Below are positions 1 through 12,499 of a stretch of DNA of 64,000 nucleotides, in pieces. Every line of letters begins with the position of its first letter. Position 1 is the first letter of the stretch. A model generated the notes under the pieces. It saw only the letters and a program-made list of their open reading frames with translations, had not been told where the DNA came from and ran no database searches. The position numbers and the translations under genes are program-made. The DNA is from Eledone cirrhosa (lineage: Eukaryota; Mollusca; Cephalopoda; Octopoda; Eledonidae), in contig OZ024743.1 of the NCBI GenBank assembly GCA_964016885.1, forward strand, positions 72,463,370 to 72,527,369. Reading direction: 5' to 3'.

Positions 1-640
1 TAGATTAATATGGCCATCGAAGTCGGATATAGGTAGAATTAGCAAGTATATACTAGATAGAGTAATAGCACAAATCAAGGACAAACTAGTAATTAAGCTA
101 TGGGGTAACACTAAAGGAGCAATAGACTAGTTCAGCAAAATAGACAGTAGGGGAAAATCCAACTTCGTACAGTTTGACATCAATGACTACTACTCCTCCA
201 TCTCCTAGGTCACCCTAGATAAAGCGCTAGTCTTTGCCCAGAAAAATTCGGACCTAACCTCTGATGAAATTAAAATAATACTAGCTGCTAGGAGAACTAT
301 CATTAGATTCGAAAACAGTTACTGGGAACGAAAAAACAGACAGAATAGCTTCGATATCACAATGGGATCTAGCGACTCAGCGCAGGTATTAGACATAGTG
401 GGAATATATATAGCGCACAACTTACATAAGGAATTTAATAACCCCCAGGGAGGAATTTATAGAGACGACACACTGCTTTTAGCTAAAAACTTAAATGATC
501 AAAACATGGAAAAATTACGGAAAAACATCAGTCTTCTTCAACAAACTAGGCCTAGGTATCACTTTCGAATTTAACTCTAAAAAAGCAAACTTCTTAGATG
601 TAACACTCAACCTAAGCACATGATTAATAGAGCCCTTCCA
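1..640 (+). pseudogene. PLE-A reverse transcriptase fragment
   Basis: Reverse transcriptase that would copy the PLE RNA at the target site. The frame reads through QFDINDYYSSIS (motif A region, about 168-207), a block with WERKNRQNSFDITMGS (about 328-370), VGIYIAHNLHKEF, and the catalytic motif GGIYRDD near 452-470, matching the YRDD-type motif of many PLEs. The TAG codon in AID*FSKI (about 127-129) and a frameshift near 530-545 interrupt it. After the shift, ANFLDVTLNLS (about 580-620) matches the FLDVT block that follows the palm. The fingers domain is outside the window. Family assignment is secure; subclass is not. Confidence 0.8.
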
Positions 641-718
641 TATAAATAATAAGAATCTAGCCTACATTAGTTATAACTCAAACCACCTCGATTCATAATT
701 AACTCCGTAGCACATAGT

Positions 719-1790
719 ATGACTCAGAATATCCAGAATAACCTAGAGATTTGTAATGAACACGCAAACTATTATAACATAGCTGTACATAAGGCAGGAC
801 ATAAAAAGGGGCACGAATACATACCAGATAGAGACAGCAGCAACAAACCTAACGACAGCTACACTACCCACACCTATAGAAATAACAAACATAGGACTAA
901 ACTTAGAATTAGACACCGAGCACCAAAAATAACTGAACCGAATACTAATATAAGGATCCCTAGGAACTATAGAAAATCCAGAGATAAGAAATACTTATGG
1001 TTCAATCCAATATTCAACTCCTCTATAAAAACCAAACTACCTTCTACATTTTTTAAGCTAATTGACAAACACTTCCCTAAACTTCACAAATACCATAGAA
1101 TCTTTAACAGAAAAATTATCAAACTATCTTATTCTACTGCAGCCAACATAGAATCACACATACATAACATCAACCACAAAAGAATCTCTAAAGAAAATAA
1201 CCTACCAACATACACCATAGCACCAAATACAAAACGCAAACACATAACAACACACACACATCAGGGCGCATCACAACAAAGCATTAATAGGCCTAAATCT
1301 CAACCCAGCCATAACAACATGCAAAACCGCAACGGAGAACCTACACACAGAAAAGCCTCCAACTTTAACTACCACCTACCGGATAAGTGCCCACTACAAA
1401 ATAGATGCCTGGATTCAAGTATGGTGTACCTGTCTACTATAAATTCAGGCAACCTTACATAACATTACATAAGTTCCACGGCTGGGGAGTCTTAAAAAAA
1501 TATGGTACGTTCAAAGATACACCATGAAGAACCGTAGACAGGAGAACTCTACAACGCTCGCCAATAAAATCTGGTAGCTTAAAAACACAAACCAGGAATA
1601 TAGGATTAGCTGGTTAAAATTATCGGGAGCAAGGGCCTACGCAATGGAATGTCCGACTGCAGACTTTGCAATATGGAGCTATTCCATATTTTAAGGTATG
1701 ATAAGATGCTGCTTAACAGCAAAATAGAAAGATCAATGTTCTGTAGGCACAAAATAGCTACCAAGTTCACACATTTCAAACCACTGTGAT
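719..1790 (+). pseudogene. PLE-A connector and GIY-YIG endonuclease fragment
   Basis: C-terminal part of PLE-A. The segment WFNPIFNSSIKTKLPSTFFKL..DKHFPKLHKYHRIFNRKIIKLSYST matches copy 2 and PLE-B closely and is the conserved linker before the endonuclease. A Cys-containing LPDKCPLQNRC motif and VYLSTINSGN follow (about 1374-1450). The GIY-YIG core is wrecked: a stop falls at about 1461 and the following frame is shifted. Remnants of the C-terminal CxLCNME block are readable near 1663-1680. This nuclease would nick target DNA in an active element. Confidence 0.75.
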
Positions 1791-2944
1791 TCAACATAGC
1801 AATCCCAACATTAGAACTGAACCACCTGGATTTTAACGTACGGAATACATACCATCACACCGCTATTAGCTGTCAAATAACTGACTGGTCACTAGATCAT
1901 AAATCTCTAAACATCTCTTTCACCCTCTCTAACTGAAACCACATAAACCCCATTAATACTAGACAATCAGCAAAACATTTACCACACATACATATAACCC
2001 CCCCCCCCCCCCCGCCGTTCAACATCCATCCTTAGCCCTTGGTTATCATACTAGTATCTCCCACTTAATTTCTTATTTATCGCTTTTTCTTTTATCTGTC
2101 ATTTGTTACTGCCTCAGATTTTCTTAAAGAATCTATGTCTGTTTCGAATATGGCTTTTCATGTTAGCACTACAAACACCCCAGCATCCTTATACAGACAC
2201 TTACTCACCACCACAACTATTATCAATTATCGTATTCTGCACTTATATACTCTCACTTATCTTTATTTATTTATATTTTTTCTTATTTTATTTATTTATT
2301 AATTTTTTCTCACTTTTTTATAGTATCTTTTTTCTTACTTTTTACTTTTTACCTCTGTAACTTATTTACCTATTTATCATTCTATTTTATTATTGATGTT
2401 ATTGTTTTGATTCTACGCTATTTCTCTATATATACTATGCCATGTATGAATTCTTTGTATTCTGAACATTTGATCAGAGGTAAATAATGAGATCGAGTGA
2501 CGCAACTTCGAGCGATTAACCACTTCTAGACTCACCTGATTAATGAAACAATTGTTAATACCTGAAATAAATCCCCTTGTTGTACAGCCGACCATGTTAC
2601 TCTTCAATCTTTCACTATTATTACTCAAAGTATAACCTGCATAGTAATTCTCGCGAACTCGCTACCTAACTACGGAAACATCTTGTTGACTCAATAAAAA
2701 GCCGTACGTTAAAACAATCCACGACACAGAGTACTCACAACCTCTAACTGGATTACCTATAACGATAACTTATTTTCCCATATATATATACACATTTTAG
2801 TTCAGCATTAACGAAGCTTTAGTTTGCGGCCAAGCTAACGAATGCAAATTCGGTATAGCTTTAGCACTCGATAGGGAAGAGTACCCCAGAGTAATAACAA
2901 TACGTTTAGATAGCTTAGCAAATCAAATATAGCGATCGGCAGTC

Positions 2945-3265
<321 letters not shown>

Positions 3266-3475
3266 CTTAAGAGAATTAAAGAGAGAACAAGACAACGAAC
3301 GAAAGTCACGTGTGTATTGCGTATGTATTAACATTCTGTTATGGTCTCCCGTTCATTGTCTTGTCCTCTGTTAATTATCTTAAGTTCATCAAAATTAATT
3401 TGACGAATGTGTTATCACTTCTCCCCAAATCCATTTATTGCAATGGCTTATACATACATACATATATATGTTACA

Positions 3476-3640
<165 letters not shown>

Positions 3641-3849
3641 TATTCACATGAATAATAGGCTACGCAAGTGAACAAACACTGCATTTCTCCATTTGTTAAG
3701 TATACTAACAGAAAAACCGACGCTGGCGGTTTTCTGCTAGCATATGTAGTGTGCGTATTGGTTTATACGCAACTATATATGATTATAGATATAATGTGTA
3801 AATAGAAAAGTAAATTGACAATATCTTCGTCGCCCACTTACTTTTCTTG

Positions 3850-4440
3850 AGAAGTCGTGGGAGCAGAGTCATCCTCGAACCCTCTTTCCAGCGTGTCCGC
3901 CAGAAGCAACCATCTCTAACTGATCCAGCTGGATCCCAGAGCGTGTCCAGCCAAGCCCATGGATGGTATCCAACTATCTTGCTCGGGGTCTACTTCTGGG
4001 TCTCTTGCTGGTTGGTTTTGCCTGTAAAATCTGTCGAGTGATTCTTTCCTGAAAGATTCTAACCACATGTCCATAGTATCGGAGCTGTGATCTCTCAATC
4101 CGGAGAAGTAGCGGGTCCACCAGGAGTGATTCTCTTTATCGAGTAACGTTACCCCAAAGACTCTTCTGAGGAACCCAATTTCTGCTGTTTGTATTTGCAA
4201 CTGTATTGTTTCCTTCATTATCCAAGATTCATGACCCTCAGTAAGGGTTGGCAGAAATACCAGGAAGACAGCGAGTTTGACTTTTACACCTACCTCTATT
4301 CTGAATTTTGAATCAGCTTTTCCAATTCTTGCACTTAATTCAGCCTCCAGCCTTCCATCACTCATGAACACGTTTCTGAGATACTTGAATTTCTTCACCG
4401 GCTTCAATGGAACTTCATTCACATGTATCAAAATTTGAGC
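3850..4440 (-). pseudogene. Non-LTR retrotransposon RT C-terminal fragment (RTE/endonuclease-RT type), repeat R3
   Basis: Minus-strand translation gives VKKFKYLRNVFMSDGRLEAE followed by LSARIGKADSKF, then HESWIMKE and EIGFLRRVFGVTLLDKEN. This is the post-palm 'FKYLG..i..dG...EI..RI..A' and 'E.W' block common to invertebrate non-LTR endonuclease-RT proteins. The downstream end (about 3850-3960) recurs at 31735-31860 and 33175-33310, where it encodes the typical 'ASDRT.WKEC' tail. No RT catalytic core is present. The left part of the frame has decayed into TG repeats. Confidence 0.75.
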
Positions 4441-4834
4441 GACCTCTGTCCATCCATCCTTCACCAAATGTGTGTGTGTGTTTGTATGAATATATGTGTG
4501 TGTAAAAGGAAGGAAGGGGATACACACATATATGTCTCTAACATAAACACGGTGATACATACACACACACACACACACACACATATGTATATATGATACA
4601 CACACGTCTCTAATTTAAGAATGCCGACAAACTCACATGCGTACATATACACACACTGTCCTATTACCACTTAAGAGCTTTGGCTCGGGCAAACATCCCC
4701 ACACTTTTGAAACCGTCTTGGTTGTCCAGAATTGATGGGAAAAGACCTGACGGTCAAGATGCAGGTGCCTTGTTTGGGAAATCACACTTAGTGACTCTTT
4801 TGCTTCTTCCCATATCCTGGATACTGTAGTAAGG

Positions 4835-5102
4835 GTGAGAGCTACAGCATCCGCAGCTGAACAGAACAAAATCCTAGAATACCGTGATCTGTTGGTTAAC
4901 TACATTTTCCAGCCTGTGTCGTTAGAGACGGTTGGCGAAGCCGGGTTACTGACAGCGAGATTCTTATCTTCACTGGCGGCTCGCCAAACTGAGGTAACTG
5001 GTGAAGCTCATGAGGGTGCTTGGTAACTCCAGTACCTCAACCTCACCTTCACCCGAGGTAACGCTGCGAGTGTGCTGGCTTGCTTCAAAAATTATTAGAG
5101 AG
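4835..5102 (+). pseudogene. LINE-like polyprotein C-terminal fragment
   Basis: Reads SAAEQNKILEYRDLLVNYIF, then QPVSLETVGEAG, FLSSLAARQTEVTGEAHEGA, stop, and after it LTFTRGNAASVLACF. I recognise the order 'K..Y..L...Y.F.PVavET.G...... F...L..R....TGe...... L.QR...A..RGNAA.VL', which recurs near the 3' end of invertebrate LINE-type proteins. The exact family cannot be named from sequence alone. One internal stop and a missing upstream RT mark it as a relic. Confidence 0.5.
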
Positions 5103-5180
5103 GTTTCCCAGTGCTCCGCGCGATATTGTTATCTTTTGCTCTGGTAGTAGCTCATTTGTCCACCCCTTTCGCCTGCCTTT

Positions 5181-5380
5181 TGTTATATGTGGTCCTAGAT
5201 GTATGTCTTACCTGCTTGTGTATTGTAAGTGGTCCTAGATGTGTGCATGACCTGCTTTATGTTGTATGTGGTCCTAGTTGTGAGTATTACCTGCTTGGGT
5301 GTTGTATGTGGTCCTAGATGTATGTATCACATACTTGGGTGTCGTGTGTGGTCCTAGATATGTGTATTACCTGCCTCTGT
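5181..5380. repeat. 43-bp tandem repeat, about 4.5 units
   Basis: Units share TGTGGTCCTAGATGT and TTACCTGCTTG with a period near 43 bp and 10-20% divergence between units. No gene is seen in it. Confidence 0.85.
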
Positions 5381-5467
5381 GTTTTTCTCTTTCTTTTTAT
5401 TCCTTTCCCTTTCCTTTGTATATATTATATTTGTTTGTGTTTTCGTTCTGTAATCATTATATTATTA

Positions 5468-5669
5468 GGGCGGTGGATTGGCAGTATCGGTAGAGAGTCG
5501 GACACCATGCTTTCCAGCGTAGTTACGTAGTTAGGTCCCTTTACGGTCTGAGTTCAAATCCCGCCGAGGTTGACTTTGCCTTTCATCCTTACGGGGTCGA
5601 TATAATAAAGTACCAGTAATGTACTGGGTAATTGCTGGCCTTGTGCCAAAAGTAGAAACAATTATTATA
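5468..5669 (+). mobile_element. tRNA-derived SINE (SINE-1), full-length
   Basis: Starts GGGCGGTGGATTGGCAGTAT, with an A-box-like GGCAGTATCGGTAGAG and a B-box-like GAGTTCAAATCCCGC, and ends GTGCCAAAAGTAGAAACAAT before ATT repeats. It resembles the octopus/squid tRNA-derived SINEs (OK/OR types). Which named family it is cannot be settled here. A small local duplication (CGTAGTTA) sits after the A box. Not a tRNA gene: the body is about 200 bp with no cloverleaf 3' half. Confidence 0.9.
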
Positions 5670-6035
5670 TTGTTTATACAACTGTGAATAAAACCTTAAT
5701 AACAAATAATATGTGTTTGTGTGAATGTATGTGTTTGTGTGGATGTATGTCTGTGAGTGTATATTTTTGTGTCTTTGTTTCCACGATTAGTTATATAATC
5801 ATACATCCGCACACACGTACACATACGCACAAACATACACGTCCGTGCGTTGAAAAACATCCCCACCCTCTCTCTACACACACACATATATATATATATC
5901 TGTCACATAGTCACTCTGTATCGCTCTCTCTTCACACATTCTCTCTTTCTTTCTTGCTCTGTATATATATATGGTGGTGGTATTGAAATTTGAATCTTTT
6001 ACGAAATTTAGTACATACATTATGTAATATTCATT

Positions 6036-6213
6036 TACAGTATCGGTAGAGGGTCAAACATGCTTTTCAGCGTAGTTACGTCCCTTTACGCTCTGAGTTC
6101 CCCATCCCGCTGAGGTTAACTTTGCCTTTCATCCTTACGGGGTCGATAAAATAAAGTACCAGTAATGTACTGGATTATTGATGGCCCTGTGCCAAATGTA
6201 GAAACAATTATTT
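6036..6213 (+). mobile_element. SINE-1 copy, slightly 5'-truncated
   Basis: Same family as 5468-5669, beginning inside the A box (CAGTATCGGTAGAGGG) and ending GCCAAATGTAGAAACAATTA. The B box reads GAGTTCCCCATCCCGC, so it is mutated. Confidence 0.9.
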
Positions 6214-7080
6214 ATTCAAAGTAATCCAACTTATTTTACTAACGGGATTAAAAAGTATATTCTGGACGCTGTCCGGCACTTCTTCCATTATTATAGTTTA
6301 GATAAACACTCCCGGATTCCAAAACAGATGTTAGGAAACAAACTAACAAAATCATATACAATTGCAATCATATTTCAGGACATATTACCTAGAAAATCTC
6401 CCAGGATAGCATGATCTATTATTACATCTGTCAACCACCAAGAGATATTAAATTGCTAACGTGAAAGTTTGTATGTGATCGTTACTAAAAGTTCATTTCA
6501 ACTCTGAATAGTTTAATCTTATTCTGTTATATTTGATATGTAGGCATAACGTTTTGATTCTAATGCACGAGAATGTTTAGAAAATTGCAACGGTCTAATT
6601 CTATTTGACATATCTAAATATTAATATATTCAGGAAAATGGCTAAGGAAGAGTAAATATCAACGATACGAGAACTAAAAAGAAAGTATTTTCAATACTAA
6701 TATCAATATTTCATCATATAATCTCTGTGAATTATTCTTAAAGTCAGTTTCTCCACAAAAGTAGAGTGTAGGTGTATATATCTGGAGGGAATATAAGAGT
6801 ATAGAGTATAAACTAGATCGGCAGTGACATGTAATTTGACAGTGAAAGACTGCCACGGTTGGTAAGTGATTGGCAGAGCAGCATGTTAGCTAGCAATGGA
6901 GATCTGAAAATATTAAATATTTGTGACAATAGTACAAGTAGAAGACACTTCAATGCTTCATCAGCTGGCAAACGTATGAGAAATTGACAGATAGTTCGTC
7001 ATTTCTCAACGGTTACGATGAGTTTTGGCAAGATATAATTAATGAGATTTGAAGTTATACAATATATCTTCACTATGAAT
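6214..7080. other. No recognised feature
   Basis: AT-rich DNA with only short unrelated open frames. No repeat family from elsewhere in the window was recognised. Confidence 0.6.
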
Positions 7081-7164
7081 TGCCACCTCCATCTAAAACT
7101 CCCTCTCTCACACACATACACTCTCATTCGCTTCCATTCTCTCTCTATCCCCCTCCCTCTCTTT

Positions 7165-7167
7165 CTC

Positions 7168-7263
<96 letters not shown>

Positions 7264-7270
7264 TGCGTGT
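7165..7270. repeat. (TA)n-(TG)n microsatellite
   Basis: TA then long TG dinucleotide run with single TTG interruptions. Confidence 0.95.
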
Positions 7271-7295
7271 GATTGTACTTGTTTATAAATATATC

Positions 7296-7328
<33 letters not shown>

Positions 7329-7379
7329 GGATACCATTTATGGTTATGTATATACTAAAACTTTTTATAGTTATATATA

Positions 7380-8056
7380 TTTTAAACCCTAAACAGTGAA
7401 GGTCAGTAATTTATTAGTACCTTATTACCAGTAAGATAAATAGCTCAATGCAATAACATCAGTTGTTCTACAGAGCAGTTATATAGAATTCACAAGAATC
7501 TAAGCTATGTTCAAAGCAATTATTCACTTACAATTGTTTGATCCAAACCTAGGCTTGGAATCTTCGGAGCATTTTTCAATATTTGTACACATAATTGACC
7601 TCCTTTCCAACGCAAGAGACATACAGATACATATGTATATATTGATGTACAGTGGAGTGACATATATTATATTATATTATTTCTGTATAGCAATTCAAAT
7701 TCAAAATCAAAATCAAATTAAAACAAAATAAAAACAAAATTAAAATACATTCGGCAGTTAACATAGATAATGCAAGAGGATAGTTTGTTAGTCAGATGTA
7801 GTAGTTATTGTATTCGTTAGTTACACGTGGGGCATGCACGTGTGTCTCATTTATATATGATTATTGTGTGGCAGGGTGTTACATGTAATAGAAGCACTTT
7901 AAGCGGGTAAGTAAGAGTATTAAGGAGGTTGTAGTGGTAAGGAGGTCAATTATCTGTACAAACATTGAAAAATGGTCCGAAGACTCCAAGCCTAGGTTTG
8001 GATGAAACAATTGTAAGTGAATAAATGCTTTGAACATAGCTTTGATTCTTGTGAAT

Positions 8057-8065
<9 letters not shown>
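7380..8065. repeat. Repeat R5, copy 1, with 120-bp inverted arms
   Basis: Arms 7487-7607 and 7938-8057 are reverse complements with few mismatches (both contain CCAAACCTAGGCTTGGA or its complement). The left segment (AAGGTCAGTAAT...) and the right arm match 51585-51820. Both arms carry a core resembling a hammerhead ribozyme; see 7973-8019. (TA)n starts immediately after the right arm. No coding capacity was recognised. Confidence 0.75.
7973..8019 (+). ncRNA. Hammerhead-like motif in R5 copy 1
   Basis: CCGAAGA (7977-7983) is followed by a stem TCCAA/TTGGA, then GAAAC (8004-8008), a minimal helix III AC-AATT-GT, and the putative cleavage position after A8015. Core position 4 is C rather than U and position 7 is A, so activity is doubtful. 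In this copy helix I is poor; in the inverted arm (7530-7572, minus) and in the 51.7-kb copy it pairs better. Known for the family: PLE-like retroelements carry minimal type I hammerheads. Assignment here is inference. Confidence 0.4.
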
Positions 8066-8090
<25 letters not shown>

Positions 8091-8141
8091 ATAAAAGTGA
8101 AGAATAACATCGTCAACAGTACAAACAAGGCGATTTATTTA

Positions 8142-8250
8142 CAGTCTAACAATTGTTTCCATGATACAGTTGTCTAGAAATTGCTAAACACTGAAGACAG
8201 CATAACTCAATTTAAAATTCATGCAACCTCCATCATTTCATCAGAAACTG
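8142..8250 (-). ncRNA. Hammerhead-like motif in left inverted flank of PLE-A copy 2
   Basis: On the minus strand: CAGTTT, CTGATGA, a stem ATGAT/ATCAT closing a loop of about 66 nt, then GAAAC, AATT, GTT, AGACTG. CAGTTT pairs with AGACTG (helix I, one G-U) and AC with GT (2-bp helix III), putting cleavage after GTT. The core is canonical CUGAUGA...GAAA, but the first helix II position is an A/G mismatch. The same pairing is kept in the right flank. Confidence 0.55.
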
Positions 8251-8525
8251 ATAAGAGATACAAAATATATGCGTAACGATAAACTTATCAATTCAAATTA
8301 AAACATCAATAATATTATTAAAGAAAAAAAAATGAAGGAAGGGGGTCAGATGGAAAGGAGAGGGGAAAAAGAAAAAACGGCGAAAGAGAGAACGAAGATA
8401 TAGTTAAATGTATAACCGGCAAAGTTACGAAATCAAACTATCACATCAAAATAAATATAATATTAATAATAAAGATGCATATTGAAAGAATGAAGGGGGG
8501 GGGGGGGGTGTAGTAAAGGCATCAA

Positions 8526-9300
8526 TGTACTTATAAGAAAATTACGTGCCACCAATGGTATCATTGTAAAAGCAGATAAAAATCTAATGTATACACCATG
8601 AACCTTAATGCATACAACAACTTTATACGCCGTGAGTTACATAAAAAATACAAGAAAACTACGGAGTCTGCACTTAACAGTATTACCACAGAAGGTCTTA
8701 GCATAGTAAAAAATGTTAAATATCAGATAGAACCGAACCTCTTACACCTTGTGAACCCACTTTTATTCTGAAGGATCATAAATGTAACTTCGAAACCAAC
8801 CCTACTATTCGATTGATATGTCTTTCAAAATCGGATACAGCCAGAATTAGTAATGTTATACTAGATTGAATATTACCACAAATTAAGGAACAACTAACTA
8901 TCAAGCTGTGGGGTAACACAATTGAAGCAATAGACTGGTTCAACTCATTAGACAGTAGATAATCGTCAGACTTTATACAATTTGACATAAATGACTACTA
9001 CTCTTATATCTACCCAAGGCACTATCCTTTTGCTCCAAAAATTCGGATCTTTCAGCAGATGATATTAAAATAATACTAACCGCTAGAAGAATAATCATTA
9101 AATTCGACAACAGCTACTGGGAGCGAAAAAATAAACAGAATAAATTCGATATAACTATGGGATCAAACGACTCAGCCCAAATCACAGACTTGGTTGGAAT
9201 CTATATAGCATATTTCTTACATAGAGAATTTGGTAAACTACAAGGCGGAATACATACCAGATACAAAAAAATAACTACACACTTAATGTTAGTAATACTT
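8526..9300 (+). pseudogene. PLE-A copy 2 reverse transcriptase remnant, YRDD deleted
   Basis: Readable from TNGIIVKADKN (about 8550) through LNAYNNFIRRELHKKYKK, then after frame changes NPTIRLICLSKSDTARISNV, KLWGNTIEAIDWFN, FIQFDINDYYS (motif A) and FDITMGSNDSAQI...VGIYIAYFLHREF (about 9148-9230). It then jumps from LQGGIH straight into a segment matching copy 1 at about 815 (AATACATACCAGATA). The catalytic YRDD and the FLDVT block are therefore missing. Several frameshifts confirm an inactive copy. Confidence 0.8.
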
Positions 9301-9429
9301 CCCACAAACATAGAAACAGCAAACCTAGGTCTAAACGCATAAATTGGCAGCATACACCTAATTTAAATAAACATAATGCTAATACAAAAACCACTAGTAG
9401 CCATAGAAGATGCATAAATAGAAGCTACT

Positions 9430-10232
9430 TATGGTTTAATCCAATGTTTAACTCCTCTATTAAAACTAAGCTTCCTTTCGCTTTCTTTAAATTAGTTGAC
9501 AAACACTTCCCTAAAATTCATAAATATCATAAAATCTTTAATAGAAAAACTATCAAACTATCATACTCCACTGCCAACAACATAGAATCGCACATTCCCA
9601 AAATTAACTACAAAAGAATTCATAATCAAAGTAGCCCACATGTAAGTTCCATATCACCAAATACAGAACACACGCATATTACATCATCGCAACCGAACTC
9701 ACGCCCGAGCACACCACCACAATACATCAACAAACCTAATTCGCAACCCATACATAACAATCTTCAAAATTATTTAGTAGAACCGGCCCATAGGAAAGCA
9801 TTTCTATGTAACTTCCACTTACCTGACAAATTCCCTCTACTAAACAGATGCCTGGAGAAAAATGTAGTATACCTGTGTACTATCAACTCAGGTAGCTTTG
9901 CATGGTATTACATTGGTTCCACAGCAGGTGTTTTTAAAAAACGGTGGTACGTGCACAGACATTCTATGATTAATAAGAATCAATCAAATACAACAACTCT
10001 CGCCAACAAAATCTGGCAACTCAGGAATTCAGGTATTGAATACGAGATCAGTTGGTCAATACTGTCAAAAGCTAAGGCCTATCAAACTGGTATGTCCCAT
10101 TGTACGCTCTGTAATATGGAGCATTTCCAAATTCTTAATTTCAGTAAAACCCTTCTTAACTGTAGAATTGAACGAACTATCTTTCGCCGACATAAATCAG
10201 CAACGAAATTCCTGAACTTTAGACCAGCTTAA
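9430..10232 (+). pseudogene. PLE-A copy 2 GIY-YIG endonuclease domain (open frame from 9444)
   Basis: The best preserved PLE endonuclease here, an open frame of 262 codons from 9444 that starts mid-protein. Conserved linker: KLPFAFFKLVDKHFPKIHKY and NRKTIKLSYST. A low-complexity spacer follows, then LPDKFPLLNRC, VVYLCTINSGSFAWYYIGST (the YYIG is the YIG of GIY-YIG), FKKRWYVHRHS, ANKIWQLRNSGIEYEISWSI and a CTLCNMEHFQI zinc-like pair near residues 225-235. Role: nicks target DNA to prime reverse transcription. The N-terminal RT is broken, so the element is not autonomous even though this frame is open. Confidence 0.85.
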
Positions 10233-10637
10233 CTCCAATTTCTATGCCTTATCCCGTTTTATACCTTTAGTATCTATTACGATATCAAATTATCACTAAC
10301 TTTATAATTACCAAAGAACAACTTCAGAACATTTGTATTTACATCATTATTTTTATTTTATTTGTATTTACAACATTTCTTATCTTATACACCAACATGT
10401 TTCACCATTTGTCTTTGCATTTCTCCACTTAAACCTATTTCATCTCGATCATTTTATCCTATCATGTAATACATCTCAAATTAGCTAATTTAAATATCCA
10501 ATTATTTATTTATTTATTTATTATTTATTTATTTATTCTCGTCTCTACGTTCCACATATTATAACATTTTATATAACAATAGATGTAAATTGTTTATTTA
10601 TTCATATATCTATTTATTTATATAGTTATCTATGCAT

Positions 10638-10668
<31 letters not shown>

Positions 10669-11128
10669 TCTCTTTGCTTAAATCTCTATTTCTTATTTGC
10701 TTTCATCGCTGCAGTAATGTATATTCGTCCGTCTGTTTATCTTCCTTTTTCTCTACTTCCTATCCCGTACTCATCAATAATTATTATCCTTCCTTGCTTC
10801 CTCCTACTTCTTAATCTTCCTCTATATCTTCCTCCTGTTCCTTATTCATTCTTCTTTTACTTCTCTGCCTTTACTACATCCCCCTTTTTTCTTTCTATAT
10901 GTATCTTTATTATTAATATTATATTTATTTTGATGTAATAGTTTTATTTCGTAACTTTGCCGGTTATAAATCTTACTATATCTTCGTTCTCTCTTTCGCC
11001 GTTTTTCTTTTTTCCCCTCTCCTTTCCATCTGTCCCCCTTCCTTTATTTCTTTTTCATTAATACTATTATTGATGTAGTAATTTGAATTCATGAGTTTAC
11101 AGTTACGCATGTATTTTGTATTTCTTAT

Positions 11129-11237
11129 CAGTTTCTGATGAAATGATTAAGGTTGCATGTATTTTAAATTGAGTTATGCTGTCTTCAGTGTTTAGCAATT
11201 TCTAGACAATTCTATCATGGAAACAATTGTTAGACTG
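11129..11237 (+). ncRNA. Hammerhead-like motif in right flank of PLE-A copy 2
   Basis: CAGTTT (11129-11134), CTGATGA (11135-11141), ATGAT (11143-11147) pairing ATCAT (11214-11218), GAAA (11220-11223), C-AATT-GT, T11231, AGACTG (11232-11237). Helix I is six pairs with one G-U. Helix III is AC/GT with an AATT loop. It mirrors the minus-strand motif at 8142-8250. The unusual part is the helix II loop of about 66 nt and a mismatch at its base. Confidence 0.55.
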
Positions 11238-11460
11238 TATATAAATATCGTGGTTTGTACTGTTGACCATGTTATTCTTCACTTTTTTATTACTCCAAGA
11301 TATATTTACATAGGAATACGAGTGAAGTCATAAACTCGTCAACCACGTAAATCTCTTTTTGAGTCACACAGCACCGTACGCTGAAACTATCCATGATAAG
11401 TAGTTTTCACAGACTTTCATCGGATTACCTTTAACGATTTATTGTTATCCCCCCCCCCCC

Positions 11461-12095
<635 letters not shown>

Positions 12096-12499
12096 CAGTA
12101 TTTGAAGGCTACAACAATGCAACAGGGACAGAAGATTTTGGAATAAATAATTGATGGCAACGAAGATGTTTGTATGTTACCTGTTATTCTATTTACTTAT
12201 CCTAATATTTTGAGTCTAAACCCACTTCGTCAGCAGACTATAATCAAAATCCTGTCTAGGAGTTCGTGTTTTCTTGTTAAAAGAACTGTGTACTGCGATG
12301 CAACTACCTCATAAAACCCATGAAACCGGTAGCGAAATCCAGATAAGAACAATTGCCTAAGCACAGAACGATTCCTCTACGAATTCTCCCGGTTCTTCTC
12401 CCAGATACACAAGTATATACTTTCTACCTTCCCAGATATGTCAGCATCTCAGATAAGGTCATATATAGATTCAACATACAACATAACAGCTTAGATAAA

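Larger units (their letters stand above)
1..2780 (+). mobile_element. Penelope-like element, family A, copy 1 (left end outside window)
   Basis: A decayed Penelope-like retroelement. It carries an RT region (about 1-640) and a GIY-YIG endonuclease region (about 719-1790), followed by an AT-rich 3' UTR holding a 16-C run at 1998-2013. The 3' end is placed at about 2780 because 2580-2780 aligns by eye with 11265-11446 of copy 2, including matching blocks around GGATTACCT. Copy 1 retains a segment that copy 2 has deleted. In-frame stops and frameshifts show it is dead. The 5' end lies outside the window. Confidence 0.85.
8090..11446 (+). mobile_element. Penelope-like element, family A, copy 2, with inverted flanks
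   Basis: Order: inverted flank (8090-8483), RT remnant, GIY-YIG ORF, AT-rich 3' UTR, matching flank (10905-11292), and about 150 bp of 3' terminal sequence ending in a C run (11447-11460) before (TA)n. The flanks are reverse complements over roughly 390 bp; for example AACTTTGCCGGTTATA near 10957 is inverted at 8415. Coding parts match copy 1 and lack its YRDD segment. A 10-13 G run (about 8497) lies just inside the left flank. Confidence 0.85.

Noticed and set aside
6950..7030. Hammerhead core near TTCATCAGCTGG on the minus strand
   Set aside because: CTGATGA word without a GAAA partner or helices.
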